Of a stretch of DNA of 48,066 nucleotides, positions 1-7,209 are shown piece after piece. The notes under the pieces were generated by a model. That model was not told the DNA's origin and ran no database searches. It saw only the letters and a program-made list of their open reading frames with translations. Where the stretch lies: the NCBI GenBank assembly GCA_002327965.1, contig DCVB01000017.1, forward strand, positions 1-48,066, given 5' to 3'. Position 1 is the first letter of the stretch; each line of letters starts with the position of its first letter. This DNA comes from Candidatus Aminicenantes bacterium UBA2199. GTDB taxonomy: Bacteria > Acidobacteriota > Aminicenantia > UBA2199. Made by a program: the position numbers and the translations under genes.

Positions 1-220
1 TTACGGCAGACGGTCAGAAAACTGCAATACGAAGACTTAAAGTCCAAATTCCAAATAACAAACAATATCCAAATTTCAAATTCCAATTTCCAAAACAAAA
101 GCTCCTTGCAATAGCATTTTCTTCGTTTGGGTCAAAGTCCCCGCCAGGGGATTGGGTAATTGGAATTTGGAATTTATTTGGGATTTGGAATTTGGTGCTT
201 GGAATTTAATTCTTCACATG
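1..220. repeat. Composite hairpin repeat, AATTCC/GGAATT family, copy 1 (cut by window edge)
   Basis: This gene-free stretch lies downstream of rsmB. It begins inside a TACGGCAGACGGTCAG word block. It then has a left arm (about 37-105) of degenerate CCAAATTCC/CCAAATTTC words and a small CCCC-GCCA-GGGG hairpin (139-150). The right arm (about 155-212) is the reverse complement in style (GGAATTTGG, TTGGTGCTTGG), so the whole could fold into a long imperfect stem-loop. The same module, with the same flanking words and the same CCCCGCCAGGGG, recurs at 43117-43352. Related copies lie at 31751-31975 and, as a half copy, at 47804-47876. It is AT-rich against its neighbours. Its role is unknown. Confidence 0.85.
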
Positions 221-298
221 TCACGCGTCATCCCCATGCGGGGACCCCGTCGGAGCGGGGCGGGCGGCCTTCGTGCGCGTTACGCGTCACGATGGTTC
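220..298. repeat. ACGCGT word block with GC-rich hairpins
   Basis: Two ACGCGTCA/TACGCGTCAC words (220-230 and 281-291) flank two small GC hairpins, CCCC(232-235)/GGGG(240-243) and CCCCG(245-249)/CGGGG(256-260). It sits just past the rsmB stop, so on the minus strand it could act as a terminator or RNA-stabilising structure. The ACGCGT words are the same family as those at 6303-6468, 46750-46770 and 47723-47742. Confidence 0.6.
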
Positions 299-315
299 AT
301 CTTTCCAAATCCCCG

Positions 316-1608
316 TCATTTGGGCTCCAGCAGCGATAAATAGAACAGGTCATTGTTCAGGTCTGAAGGGAGCAGGTAGACCCCGAATTTGCCCTGGCGG
401 ATGCGGAAACCGTACTTCTGCAGCAACGGCGCCAAGGGCTCGGGCCTGAGGCCGCGGGCGACGGCCGCCTTTTCCACGACCTCCTCGCTTTCCTCGGTCA
501 GGAACGAGCATACGGCGTAGAGCAGGCGGGCGCGCGGGAAACGCGCCGCCAGGCTGGCCAGCATCAGTTTCTGCCTGCCGGCGTTCGCCCGCACCGTTTC
601 GGGGGTGATCTTGTTTTTCAGGTCGGGATTCTTGCGTAGGGTGCCGCTCGAGGTGCAGGGGGCGTCGAGGATGACCAGGTCGGCCGTCTCGTTGCCGGCG
701 GGATACTGCAGGATATCGGCTTGGAAGAATGATATGTTCTCCAGTCGCATGCGGCGGCTGTTCTGCTCCAGCAGGCGCAGGCGCGGGGCGCTGATGTCGC
801 TGGCGCGGATCCTCAGTTCGGGGCGCAGGCAGGCCAGGGTCAACGACTTGCCTCCCGGCGCCGCGGCCACGTCGCAGACTTCCCGGACGGCCCGGGCGGA
901 GGCCACGAAGGCGACGGCCTGCGAGCCCGTGTTCTGGATGTAGAAATCATCGAGGCGTCCCGGCTTTTCCAGCACCAGGCCGGCCGAGGTGGTCTCGAAG
1001 CAGCCCAGTTCCGGCAGCTCGCGGCAGGGGATGCCTTCGGCTTCCAGGACGCGGCGCGCCCCCGCCATGGTCATGCGTCCGGGGTGAAAACGCAGATGGA
1101 AGGCGGGCTCGCGGTCGAGGTACTCCAGGTCGGCCGTGGCGGCTGCCCCGATTCGCTTCAGGGAGGCGAGCAGCAGCGGCGAGATGGCGAAGGTCAGCAC
1201 GGGGTCGTCCCCGTGCTCGATGCGGGCGCGCACTTCCTGCTTGCGGCGCAGCAGCTGGCGCAGCACGGCGTTGACGAAAGGCTTTTCTTTTTTGGCGGCG
1301 GCGTTCACCGCCTCGTTGACCACCGCGTACTCCGGGTAGGAGTCGGAATAGAGCAGCAGGAAAACGGCGATCTTCAGCAGCACGTAGGTGGGCAGGGGAG
1401 GCGGCTGTTCCTTCTGCTTCAGGAACAGGCCGATGACGTATTCCAGGGCGATGTCCTTGCGCACCACGCCGTATACCGTGCGCGTCAGGGCGTTCTTGTC
1501 ACCGGCGGCAACGTCGCGCAGGAAACGGGACAGCAGCAGCCTCAGGTTGGCCTGCGGCTCGCGGAAATAGTCGAGCAGCAGGTGGGCGGCCGGGGCGAGA
1601 AAATTCAA
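316..1608 (-). CDS. rsmB: 16S rRNA (cytosine-967-C5)-methyltransferase RsmB
   Basis: It should methylate C5 of a cytosine in 16S rRNA using S-adenosylmethionine, acting in the cytoplasm. The 430-residue length is normal for RsmB: an N-terminal NusB-like RNA-binding helical domain (about 1-130) and a C-terminal Rossmann methyltransferase domain. The SAM-binding motif CDVAAAPGGK is at 245-254. The two cysteines of the RNA m5C mechanism are visible: C318 in DAPCTSSGTL and C367 in YAVCSFLTEE. The start codon overlaps the fmt stop by 4 bp, so it is translationally coupled as the last gene of def-fmt-rsmB. RsmB rather than RsmF is favoured by the NusB-like N-terminus and the fmt neighbour. Confidence 0.93.
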   Translation of the reverse strand: MNFLAPAAHLLLDYFREPQANLRLLLSRFLRDVAAGDKNALTRTVYGVVRKDIALEYVIGLFLKQKEQPPPLPTYVLLKIAVFLLLYSDSYPEYAVVNEAVNAAAKKEKPFVNAVLRQLLRRKQEVRARIEHGDDPVLTFAISPLLLASLKRIGAAATADLEYLDREPAFHLRFHPGRMTMAGARRVLEAEGIPCRELPELGCFETTSAGLVLEKPGRLDDFYIQNTGSQAVAFVASARAVREVCDVAAAPGGKSLTLACLRPELRIRASDISAPRLRLLEQNSRRMRLENISFFQADILQYPAGNETADLVILDAPCTSSGTLRKNPDLKNKITPETVRANAGRQKLMLASLAARFPRARLLYAVCSFLTEESEEVVEKAAVARGLRPEPLAPLLQKYGFRIRQGKFGVYLLPSDLNNDLFYLSLLEPK

Positions 1609-2537
1609 GACAGCCTCGCGGGGATGCGGTGTCCCAGGGAAAATTGCCAGGGGCTCATGGCTTTTTTGCCCTCGGGCTGGATGGCGCTGATCTCAAGGAT
1701 CGTCCCCAGGCCGCAGGCGACCTGCATCCCGCCCGGGGCGAGAGCCAGGACTTCGCCCGGCTGCGACCGGTGCTCCCGCTGGGAAACGGCGGCGACCAGG
1801 ATCTTGACCTGCTGCTTTTCCATCTGGAAGAACAGCCCCGGCCAGGGGGAGAACGCCCGCAGCGTGTCGTAGAGCCTGCGGGCGGGCAGTTGCCAGTTGG
1901 CGCGGCCTTCCTTCTTTTCCAGGGCCGGTGCCAGGCTGGCCAGGGATTCATCCTGGGGGACAGGCTGGATCGTCCCGGCGATGATCTCCTCCAGGGTACG
2001 GCGCAGCAAGGGAGCCGCCCGCTCGCCCAGGCGCTGCTGGTAAGTGGCACTGGTGTCATCGGGGCGGATGGCGATCTCCTCGCGTGACCAGACCGGGCCG
2101 GCATCCATGCGGCCGCTCAGCTCGAATACGGTGATGCCGCTGCGGCTTTCGCCGTTCTGGATGGCCCGTTGCACCGGGGCGGCGCCGCGGTAGGCCGGCA
2201 GCAGCGAAAAGTGAACGTTGACCGAGTGGAAGCGGGGCAGGTCGCGAATATCCCTGGGGATGAACTGGCCGTAGGCCACCACGACGGCGATGTCCGGCGC
2301 GATGCGGCGCATGGCCAGCTCCAGTTCGGGCTCGCGCAGGTCGGGCGGCTGCAGCAGCGGCAGTTGGTTCTCCAGGGCGAAATGCTTGATGGCCGGAACG
2401 AGCAACTGGCGGTTCCGGCCGCCGCGGCGATCGGGCTGCGTAACCATCAGCCTCAGGCGGAATGCCCTGTTCAGTTCCCTGGCGATGGGCAGGCCGATGG
2501 CGCTGGTGCCGAAAAAGACCACGTCACCATTCGCCAC
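1605..2537 (-). CDS. fmt: Methionyl-tRNA formyltransferase
   Basis: It formylates the amino group of Met-tRNA(fMet) with 10-formyl-tetrahydrofolate, making the initiator tRNA. The 310 residues match the family. The N-terminal Rossmann start VVFFGTSAIGLPIA is typical, and the catalytic trio is present: N107 and H109 in NVHFSLLPAYRGAAP, and D145 in GRMDAG. The C-terminal OB-like domain follows. It overlaps def by 14 bp upstream and rsmB by 4 bp downstream, so the three are one operon. The genetic pairing with def, whose product removes the formyl group later, is common in bacteria. Confidence 0.95.
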   Translation of the reverse strand: MANGDVVFFGTSAIGLPIARELNRAFRLRLMVTQPDRRGGRNRQLLVPAIKHFALENQLPLLQPPDLREPELELAMRRIAPDIAVVVAYGQFIPRDIRDLPRFHSVNVHFSLLPAYRGAAPVQRAIQNGESRSGITVFELSGRMDAGPVWSREEIAIRPDDTSATYQQRLGERAAPLLRRTLEEIIAGTIQPVPQDESLASLAPALEKKEGRANWQLPARRLYDTLRAFSPWPGLFFQMEKQQVKILVAAVSQREHRSQPGEVLALAPGGMQVACGLGTILEISAIQPEGKKAMSPWQFSLGHRIPARLS

Positions 2538-3042
2538 TTTTCCTCTTTTGGGTGATCTCCTTGCGGATCAGGGAGCGCTTCAGGGTGGAAACGCGGTCGA
2601 CGATCGTAAAACCGTCGATGTGGTCGATCTCATGCTGCAGGACGCGCGCCTTGAGGCCCTCGAACTCGGCGCGCAGCTCGCTGCCGTCCAGCAGGATGCC
2701 CGCAAGCAGCAGGCGGGTTTTGCGCCGGATGGCCAGGGAATAGCCGGGAACCGACAAACAGCCTTCCTCGCTGGTCTCGTGGCCCTCGCTCTCGATAATG
2801 CGCGGGTTGACGACCACCAGCAGTTCCTCGGGATTTTCCCCCACCGACAGGTCCAGGGTGATCAGGCGCAGCGATTCTCCCACTTGCGGGGCGGCCAGGC
2901 CGATGCCCGGGGCCTCGTGCATGGTACGCGTCATGGCCACGGCCAGGTCGACGATGCGCTGGCTGATGTCGCGGACCTCCGCGGCCTTTGCCTTTAGCAC
3001 GTCATCGCCGTATTTGCAGATTGTAAGGGTTTCCGCTTCCAC
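2524..3042 (-). CDS. def: Peptide deformylase (GTG start, likely leaderless)
   Basis: It removes the N-formyl group from nascent proteins and is a metal-dependent cytoplasmic enzyme. All three motifs are present, counted from the GTG start: GIGLAAPQ (46-53), EGCLS (93-97, metal ligand C95) and QHEIDH (136-141, ligands H137 and H141, catalytic E138). The start chosen is GTG at 3042, giving 172 residues, the usual length, beginning VEAETLTICKYGDDVL. An in-frame ATG at 3165 is rejected because the extra 41 codons run through the promoter and the GTTCGA repeat. A perfect TTGACA-N17-TATAAT promoter ends 6 bp before the GTG, so the mRNA probably begins at the start codon. It is the first gene of def-fmt-rsmB. 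Confidence 0.93.
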   Translation of the reverse strand: MEAETLTICKYGDDVLKAKAAEVRDISQRIVDLAVAMTRTMHEAPGIGLAAPQVGESLRLITLDLSVGENPEELLVVVNPRIIESEGHETSEEGCLSVPGYSLAIRRKTRLLLAGILLDGSELRAEFEGLKARVLQHEIDHIDGFTIVDRVSTLKRSLIRKEITQKRKSGEW

Positions 3043-3048
3043 GCCGAC

Positions 3049-3077
3049 ATTATATTTTGTTAGGGTAGCGCTGTCAA
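3049..3077 (-). promoter_or_regulatory. Consensus sigma70 promoter of def-fmt-rsmB
   Basis: On the minus strand TTGACA (3077-3072), a 17-bp spacer and TATAAT (3054-3049) match the consensus at all twelve positions. The def GTG follows after only 6 bp, at or next to the expected transcription start. Confidence 0.88.
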
Positions 3078-3110
3078 CGAGCCAGGGGACGGGGGGAAGG
3101 CCAGAAAAAA

Positions 3111-3254
3111 GTTCGAAGTTCGATGTTCGAAGTTCGACGTTCAGCGATTTCAAGCACCAATTCAAGAGAAAAAGAGTTTAAGGGTTCATGAGTTCGGGAA
3201 AAGGCATTTCCCGAAAGCAATGCCTTAACGCTTCAACCCTTCAACTCGTCAACG
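3111..3254 (+). repeat. GTTCGA word array plus hairpin, tandem copy 1
   Basis: This is the first of two direct copies, 144 bp apart, in the gene-free space between divergent def and mutL. It holds degenerate GTTCGAA/GTTCGAT/GTTCGAC words (3111-3143), then TTCAAG, and then a hairpin with an 8-bp perfect stem, AAGGCATT (3201-3208) with AATGCCTT (3219-3226), and a 10-nt loop. Looser outer pairing links GAGTT-AAGGGTT words to the AACCCTTCAACTC words after the stem. Confidence 0.85.
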
Positions 3255-3261
3255 CTAATAT

Positions 3262-3396
3262 GTTCGAAGTTCGATGTTCGACGTTCGACGTTTTCAAGCA
3301 CTCGTTCAACGGTTAAAGAGTTCAAGGGTTAATGAGTTTGGAAAAAGGCATTTCCCGAAAGCAATGCCTTAACGCTTCAACCCGTCAACGCTTCGA
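3262..3396 (+). repeat. GTTCGA word array plus hairpin, tandem copy 2
   Basis: This is the second copy of the preceding unit. The GTTCGA words (3262-3291) diverge from copy 1, but the hairpin core, AAGGCATT (3345-3352) with AATGCCTT (3363-3370) and its loop, is kept exactly, and about 40 bp around it are nearly unchanged. The unequal conservation suggests that the hairpin, not the word array, is the constrained part. Confidence 0.85.
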
Positions 3397-3404
3397 CAGT
3401 GCCT

Positions 3405-3455
3405 TTCAAAATCGAACATGGAACATGGAACGTGGAACACGGAACGTGGAACATT
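3405..3455 (+). repeat. ATGGAACGTGGAAC word array upstream of mutL
   Basis: About five 7-10 bp words built on GGAAC (ACATGGAACATGG, CGTGGAACACGG, CGTGGAAC) form a short degenerate tandem array directly before the mutL upstream region. No coding potential is claimed. With the two preceding units it fills most of the 3043-3538 gap. Confidence 0.7.
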
Positions 3456-3538
3456 ATGATTGCCGCTCATTGCAAATCCTGCCGCTTTATGATAGTTTCC
3501 CAGCCTGCCGGCCGTACAGCCGGGCGTGGAGAGTCATT

Positions 3539-5221
3539 TTGGGCAATATCAAGGTCCTGGCCGAGAACGTGTACCGCAAGATCGCCGCCGGCGAGGTGAT
3601 CGAGCGCCCGCTTTCCGTGGTCAAGGAGCTGGTGGAGAACGCCATCGATGCCGGTGCCGGCGCCATTGCGGTCGAGCTGAACGCCGGCGGCAAGGAACTG
3701 GTGCGGGTCGAGGACGACGGCGGCGGCTTCGCCGCCGACGACATCGAGATCGCGTTCCAGCGCCACAGCACGTCCAAGCTGGCCGAGCTGGAGGACCTGG
3801 ACCGCCTGCAGTCCCTGGGTTTCCGCGGCGAGGCCCTGCCGTCGATACGCGAAGTGGCCGACATCGACCTGGAGACGGCCGACAACGACCAGGGGCGCGG
3901 CTGGCGCTGTTCCTTCCGCGACGGCGCCCTGGTGGAAAAGGTCCAGGCCGCGCGCCGCCGGGGCACGGCCATTTCCGTTTGCCGGTTGTTCGCCAATTTC
4001 CCCGTGCGCCGCAAGTTCATGAAGAGCGACCAGGGCGAGTTGCGCCAGGTCAGCGCCTTCATGGAAACGATCGCCCTGGCCCGCCCCGGCATCGCCTTCA
4101 CCCTGAAGCACAACCGCCGCACCGTGTTCCACTACCCGGCGGCGGCGACGCTGGCCGATCGCATCTACCAGGTCTTCGGCAAGGAGTTCCTGGACGGATT
4201 GCTGCCGCTGGATTTCGTTTCCGGTCCCTGCCGGCTGACGGGCTTCGTTTCGGGCTCCCAGGGAGGGGTGCGCGGCAGGAACCGGCAGTTCTTCACGGTC
4301 AACGGCCGGCCGGTGCGGGAAAGGACCCTGCAGGCGGCGTTCAACAACACCCTGCAGCCCTTCCTGGAGAAATCGCTCAGCCCGGCCGGAGTGCTCGACC
4401 TCGTTGTCCCGCCCGACCAGATCGACGTCAACATCCATCCCATGAAGCTGGAGGTCCGTTTCCTCGATGCCCAGCGCCTCTACCAGCTCATGCAGCAGGC
4501 GCTCCATGCCGCCCTGGGCGGACGGCTGCGCCCCGAGGCTTACGCGTCCCACGACCCGGCCGACATGGCGCAGGGAAGCGCCATGGCGGTCATGATGCCG
4601 ACCATGGAAAAAACCGGGATCCCCCGGTTGTTGCCAACGGAACCAACGGCCGAGGGGGAGGATTTCCGCGTCCTGGGCCAGTACCGGGACTCGTACATCG
4701 TGGTCGAAAAGAACGGCGATCTCCTGGTCATCGACCAGCACAATGCCCGCGAGCGCGTGCTCTTCGAGCGCTTGCAGGCCGGCTGCGCTTCCGGCAGCGT
4801 TCCGGCGGCCCAGGCTCTTTTCCCCCTGCTGATCGAGCTCAGCCCCGCCGAGCAGGCGGCCCTCGACGATGACCGCATGGAGCTTCTGCGCAAGGCCGGC
4901 TTTGATCTCCGCCGCCTGAGCGGTGCCGCCGTCGAGGTCAAGGCGTTCCCGCAATTCCTCAGTGAGGGGCGCATCCGCGAGAACCTGCGCGCCGCCCTGC
5001 GCGAGCCATTGGCCGACGGCAGCGACGGCCAGGAGCGCCTGTTGGCCTCGCTGGCCTGCCACGACGCCGTCAAGGTCAATCAGCGCCTGCATGCCGACGA
5101 GATGCGCGCCCTGGTCCGCGACCTGTTCGCCTGCGCCAATCCCGATTTCTGCCCCCACCGCCGCCCGATCATCGTCACCCTGACCCTGGAAGAGATCGAG
5201 AAGCGCCTGAAACGGCGCTGA
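3539..5221 (+). CDS. mutL: DNA mismatch repair protein MutL (TTG start)
   Basis: It links mismatch recognition by MutS to strand incision. The N-terminal GHKL ATPase shows KIAAGEVIERP, VKELVENAIDAG, VEDDGGGF and GFRGEAL. The C-terminal domain has DQHNARERVLFE, ACHDAVK and CPHRRP, close to the DQHA(x2)E(x4)E, ACxxA and CPHGRP motifs of endonuclease-type MutL. It therefore probably nicks DNA itself, with A-to-N and G-to-R changes in two motifs. TTG at 3539 is chosen because GGAGAG (3528-3533) lies 5 bp upstream and the product (560 residues) then starts MGNIKVLAENVYRKIAAGE as the family does. Longer in-frame starts run into the repeat array. mutY follows after 16 bp. No mutS is in the window. 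Confidence 0.93.
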   Translation: MGNIKVLAENVYRKIAAGEVIERPLSVVKELVENAIDAGAGAIAVELNAGGKELVRVEDDGGGFAADDIEIAFQRHSTSKLAELEDLDRLQSLGFRGEALPSIREVADIDLETADNDQGRGWRCSFRDGALVEKVQAARRRGTAISVCRLFANFPVRRKFMKSDQGELRQVSAFMETIALARPGIAFTLKHNRRTVFHYPAAATLADRIYQVFGKEFLDGLLPLDFVSGPCRLTGFVSGSQGGVRGRNRQFFTVNGRPVRERTLQAAFNNTLQPFLEKSLSPAGVLDLVVPPDQIDVNIHPMKLEVRFLDAQRLYQLMQQALHAALGGRLRPEAYASHDPADMAQGSAMAVMMPTMEKTGIPRLLPTEPTAEGEDFRVLGQYRDSYIVVEKNGDLLVIDQHNARERVLFERLQAGCASGSVPAAQALFPLLIELSPAEQAALDDDRMELLRKAGFDLRRLSGAAVEVKAFPQFLSEGRIRENLRAALREPLADGSDGQERLLASLACHDAVKVNQRLHADEMRALVRDLFACANPDFCPHRRPIIVTLTLEEIEKRLKRR

Positions 5222-5237
5222 CAACGGACCGCCGGGG

Positions 5238-6314
5238 ATGAACGGGATGCCGGTTCCGCGGTTGCTGCGCTGGTTCGCGCGCTGCCGCCGCGAGCTGCCC
5301 TGGCGCCGGCGCCATGACCTCTATGCCATATGGGTCTCCGAGGTCATGCTGCAGCAGACGCAAGTGGAGACGGTCATCCCGTATTACCGCGATTTCCTGC
5401 GGCGCTATCCGACCCTGAAACAACTGGCCGCCGCGCCGCTGCAGGATGTGCTCAAGGCCTGGGAAGGGCTGGGGTATTATTCCCGGGCCCGCAACCTTTG
5501 GCTGGCGGCGCGCCGGGTCCGCGATGCCTTTCAAGGACGCATTCCCCGGACGGCTGAGGATTTCCGCGCCTTGCCCGGGGTGGGTGAGTACATCGCCGCC
5601 GCCGTGCTCAGCATCGGTCGCGGCCTGGCCGTGCCGGTGATCGACGGCAACGTGCTGCGGGTCGTCTGCCGCTGGCAGGGGATCGAGGGCGACGTGCGAT
5701 CAACGGCGACGCGGAAGAAGGTCCTTTCTTTTTTAACGGGAATCATTCCGGAGAATTCCCCCGGTCGCTTCAACGAAGCCATGATGGAGCTGGGGGCGCT
5801 GGTCTGCCGTCCGAGGGATCCTTGTTGTCGTTCATGCCCGCTGCGCCGGGACTGCTTCGCCTTTCTCCGGAGCCGGACCGCTTCGCTGCCGTTCCGCAGC
5901 CGGAAGCGGGCCGTGCCCGAGTACCGGGCGGCGCTGGCCGTGATCCTGCGCAACGGCAGGATCTTCATCCAGCAGCGCCCTGAAACAGGCCACCTGGGAG
6001 GGCTCTGGGAGTTCCCCGGCGGCAAGTGCCGTCCGCGGGAGAAGCCGGAAGGCGCGGTCGTCCGCGAATGCCGCGAGGAACTGGGCGCCCGGGTCGAAGT
6101 CCTGGCCAAGCTGGCCGAGGTGCGCCACGCTTATTCCCATTTCAAGGTTCACCTGCACGTCTTTATCTGCCGGCCGGGGAAGGGCCGGCTCCGCACCGGG
6201 CAGTCCCACGCCTGGGTGAAAGCCCAAGACCTCGAACGGTATCCGTTCCCCGGGGCCAATCACAAGTTCTTTCCTCGTTTGCATGAATGGCTTTCAAGCC
6301 ATCGTGACGCGTAA
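5238..6314 (+). CDS. mutY: Adenine DNA glycosylase MutY with C-terminal Nudix-like domain
   Basis: It removes adenine mispaired with 8-oxoguanine in base excision repair. The N-terminal HhH-GPD domain has catalytic E35 (VSEVMLQQTQVE) and D136 (VIDGNVLRV), the helix-hairpin-helix LPGVGEYIAAA, and the iron-sulfur cysteines C190, C197, C200 and C206 in the expected C-x6-C-x2-C-x5-C spacing. The C-terminal domain carries a Nudix-like box, GGKCRPREKPEGAVVRE followed by EELGA, used in this family to read 8-oxoG. It is likely co-transcribed with mutL, an oxidative-damage and mismatch pair. Its last codons (His-Arg-Asp-Ala) and TAA stop are made by the CGTGACGCGTAA repeat that starts at 6303. Confidence 0.95.
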   Translation: MNGMPVPRLLRWFARCRRELPWRRRHDLYAIWVSEVMLQQTQVETVIPYYRDFLRRYPTLKQLAAAPLQDVLKAWEGLGYYSRARNLWLAARRVRDAFQGRIPRTAEDFRALPGVGEYIAAAVLSIGRGLAVPVIDGNVLRVVCRWQGIEGDVRSTATRKKVLSFLTGIIPENSPGRFNEAMMELGALVCRPRDPCCRSCPLRRDCFAFLRSRTASLPFRSRKRAVPEYRAALAVILRNGRIFIQQRPETGHLGGLWEFPGGKCRPREKPEGAVVRECREELGARVEVLAKLAEVRHAYSHFKVHLHVFICRPGKGRLRTGQSHAWVKAQDLERYPFPGANHKFFPRLHEWLSSHRDA

Positions 6315-6468
6315 CGCGTGACGCGTAACGTGTGGCAAAAAAAAACGAACTGATTATGCGCATTTGAATCAGAATGTTTTTGGGCTGAGTTTACTCTTTT
6401 GCCTGGGAGGCATGACCATATCCCGGAAAGCGCTGTTTCGTGTCACGCGTCACGCGTTACGCGTCACG
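6303..6468. repeat. ACGCGT word inverted repeat (long hairpin) after mutY
   Basis: The left arm (6303-6332) is built from CGTGACGCGTAACG words. The right arm (6439-6468) is its reverse complement; at least 24 bp pair without mismatch. About 106 bp lie between them, including a weaker hairpin followed by five Ts. The left arm overlaps the end of mutY. The structure could act as a transcription terminator or transcript-end protector, which is inference only. Confidence 0.85.
6350..6381 (+). terminator. Possible weak terminator inside the ACGCGT hairpin loop
   Basis: CTGATT (6350-6355) pairs with AATCAG (6367-6372), and TTTTT follows at 6377-6381. The 6-bp AT-rich stem is weak, so this is tentative. 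Confidence 0.3.
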
Positions 6469-6485
6469 AAGGATGTGGGTTCGTT

Positions 6486-6514
6486 TTGACAACCCGCAGG
6501 CTCTGTGCTACCAT
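6486..6514 (+). promoter_or_regulatory. Promoter of the DUF47-PiT phosphate pair
   Basis: TTGACA (6486-6491), a 17-bp spacer and TACCAT (6509-6514) lie directly after the repeat and 55 bp before the DUF47 gene. Confidence 0.7.
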
Positions 6515-6569
6515 TTCGCTTCTGCCCGGCAAATCCGCCGGGCAATCCGGAAAACCGAGGAGCAGAACG

Positions 6570-7196
6570 ATGTTCAAGTCCCTGGTGCCGAAAAATGATG
6601 TCTTTTACGGGCTTTTCGACAAGATCAGTTCCAATATGGTCGAAGGCGTGGAGATATTGGTCAGGATGCTCAACGAATGCGACCTGTACAACCAGCACGC
6701 CGTCAGCCTGAAATCGCTGGAGCACCAGACCGACCAGCTGGTGCACAGCGTCATGTCGCACCTGCACAAGACATTCATCACGCCGATCGAGCGCGAGGAC
6801 ATTCACCGACTGGCCGTGCGCCTCGATGACATCCTCGATCTGGCCGAGGCCGCCAGCTCGCGCATCGATCTCTACCGGCCCTGCCATGTTCCCGAAGAGG
6901 CCAAGGAATTGAGCCATGTGCTGCTGGCGAGCGTCAAGCTGGTCAAGGAAATGGTCGCCCTGCTACCCAACATGAAGAATCGGGCCCGCATCATGGAACT
7001 GACCGTGGAGATCAACCGCCTGGAGGACCAGGCCGACTATATCCGCCGCAGCACGCTGGCCCGCCTTTTCCGCGAAGAGAAGGACCCGTTCGAATTGATC
7101 AAGTGGAAGGACATCCTGGAATACATCGAACGGGCGACCGACCGTTGCGAGGACGTGGCCGACATCACCGAGGGCATCGTCCTGGAAAACGCCTGA
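6570..7196 (+). CDS. DUF47 / PhoU-like phosphate transport regulator
   Basis: This 208-residue all-helical cytoplasmic protein is of the DUF47 (TIGR00153) family, distantly related to PhoU and nearly always encoded beside PiT phosphate carriers. It is recognised by its beginning (MFKSLVPKNDVFYGLF), by HTDQ-like helices (SLEHQTDQLVHSVM; TPIEREDIHRLAVRLDDI) and by the PhoU-like acidic ERATDRCEDVAD near the C-terminus, a possible metal-binding motif. ATG 6570 is chosen for its AGGAG at 6558-6562. The PiT gene begins 13 bp after its stop, so the two form an operon. It likely modulates the carrier. A separate true PhoU lies at 15187-15837. Confidence 0.88.
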   Translation: MFKSLVPKNDVFYGLFDKISSNMVEGVEILVRMLNECDLYNQHAVSLKSLEHQTDQLVHSVMSHLHKTFITPIEREDIHRLAVRLDDILDLAEAASSRIDLYRPCHVPEEAKELSHVLLASVKLVKEMVALLPNMKNRARIMELTVEINRLEDQADYIRRSTLARLFREEKDPFELIKWKDILEYIERATDRCEDVADITEGIVLENA

Positions 7197-7209
7197 GCGC
7201 CGGAACCTC

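Noticed and set aside
152..343. Short protein encoded by the GGAATTTGG repeat
   Set aside because: The frame reads Trp-Asn-Leu-Glu-Phe repeats that come directly from the repeat words. There is no ribosome site, and it runs into the end of rsmB.
3043..3165. N-terminal extension of def from ATG 3165
   Set aside because: These codons are the promoter and GTTCGA repeat read through. The encoded stretch has no deformylase similarity, and a consensus promoter lies inside it.
3470..3493. Promoter of mutL with TTGCAA and TATGAT
   Set aside because: The spacer is only 12 bp, too short. TTGCAA with GATAGT at 15 bp is possible but weak, so no promoter was called.
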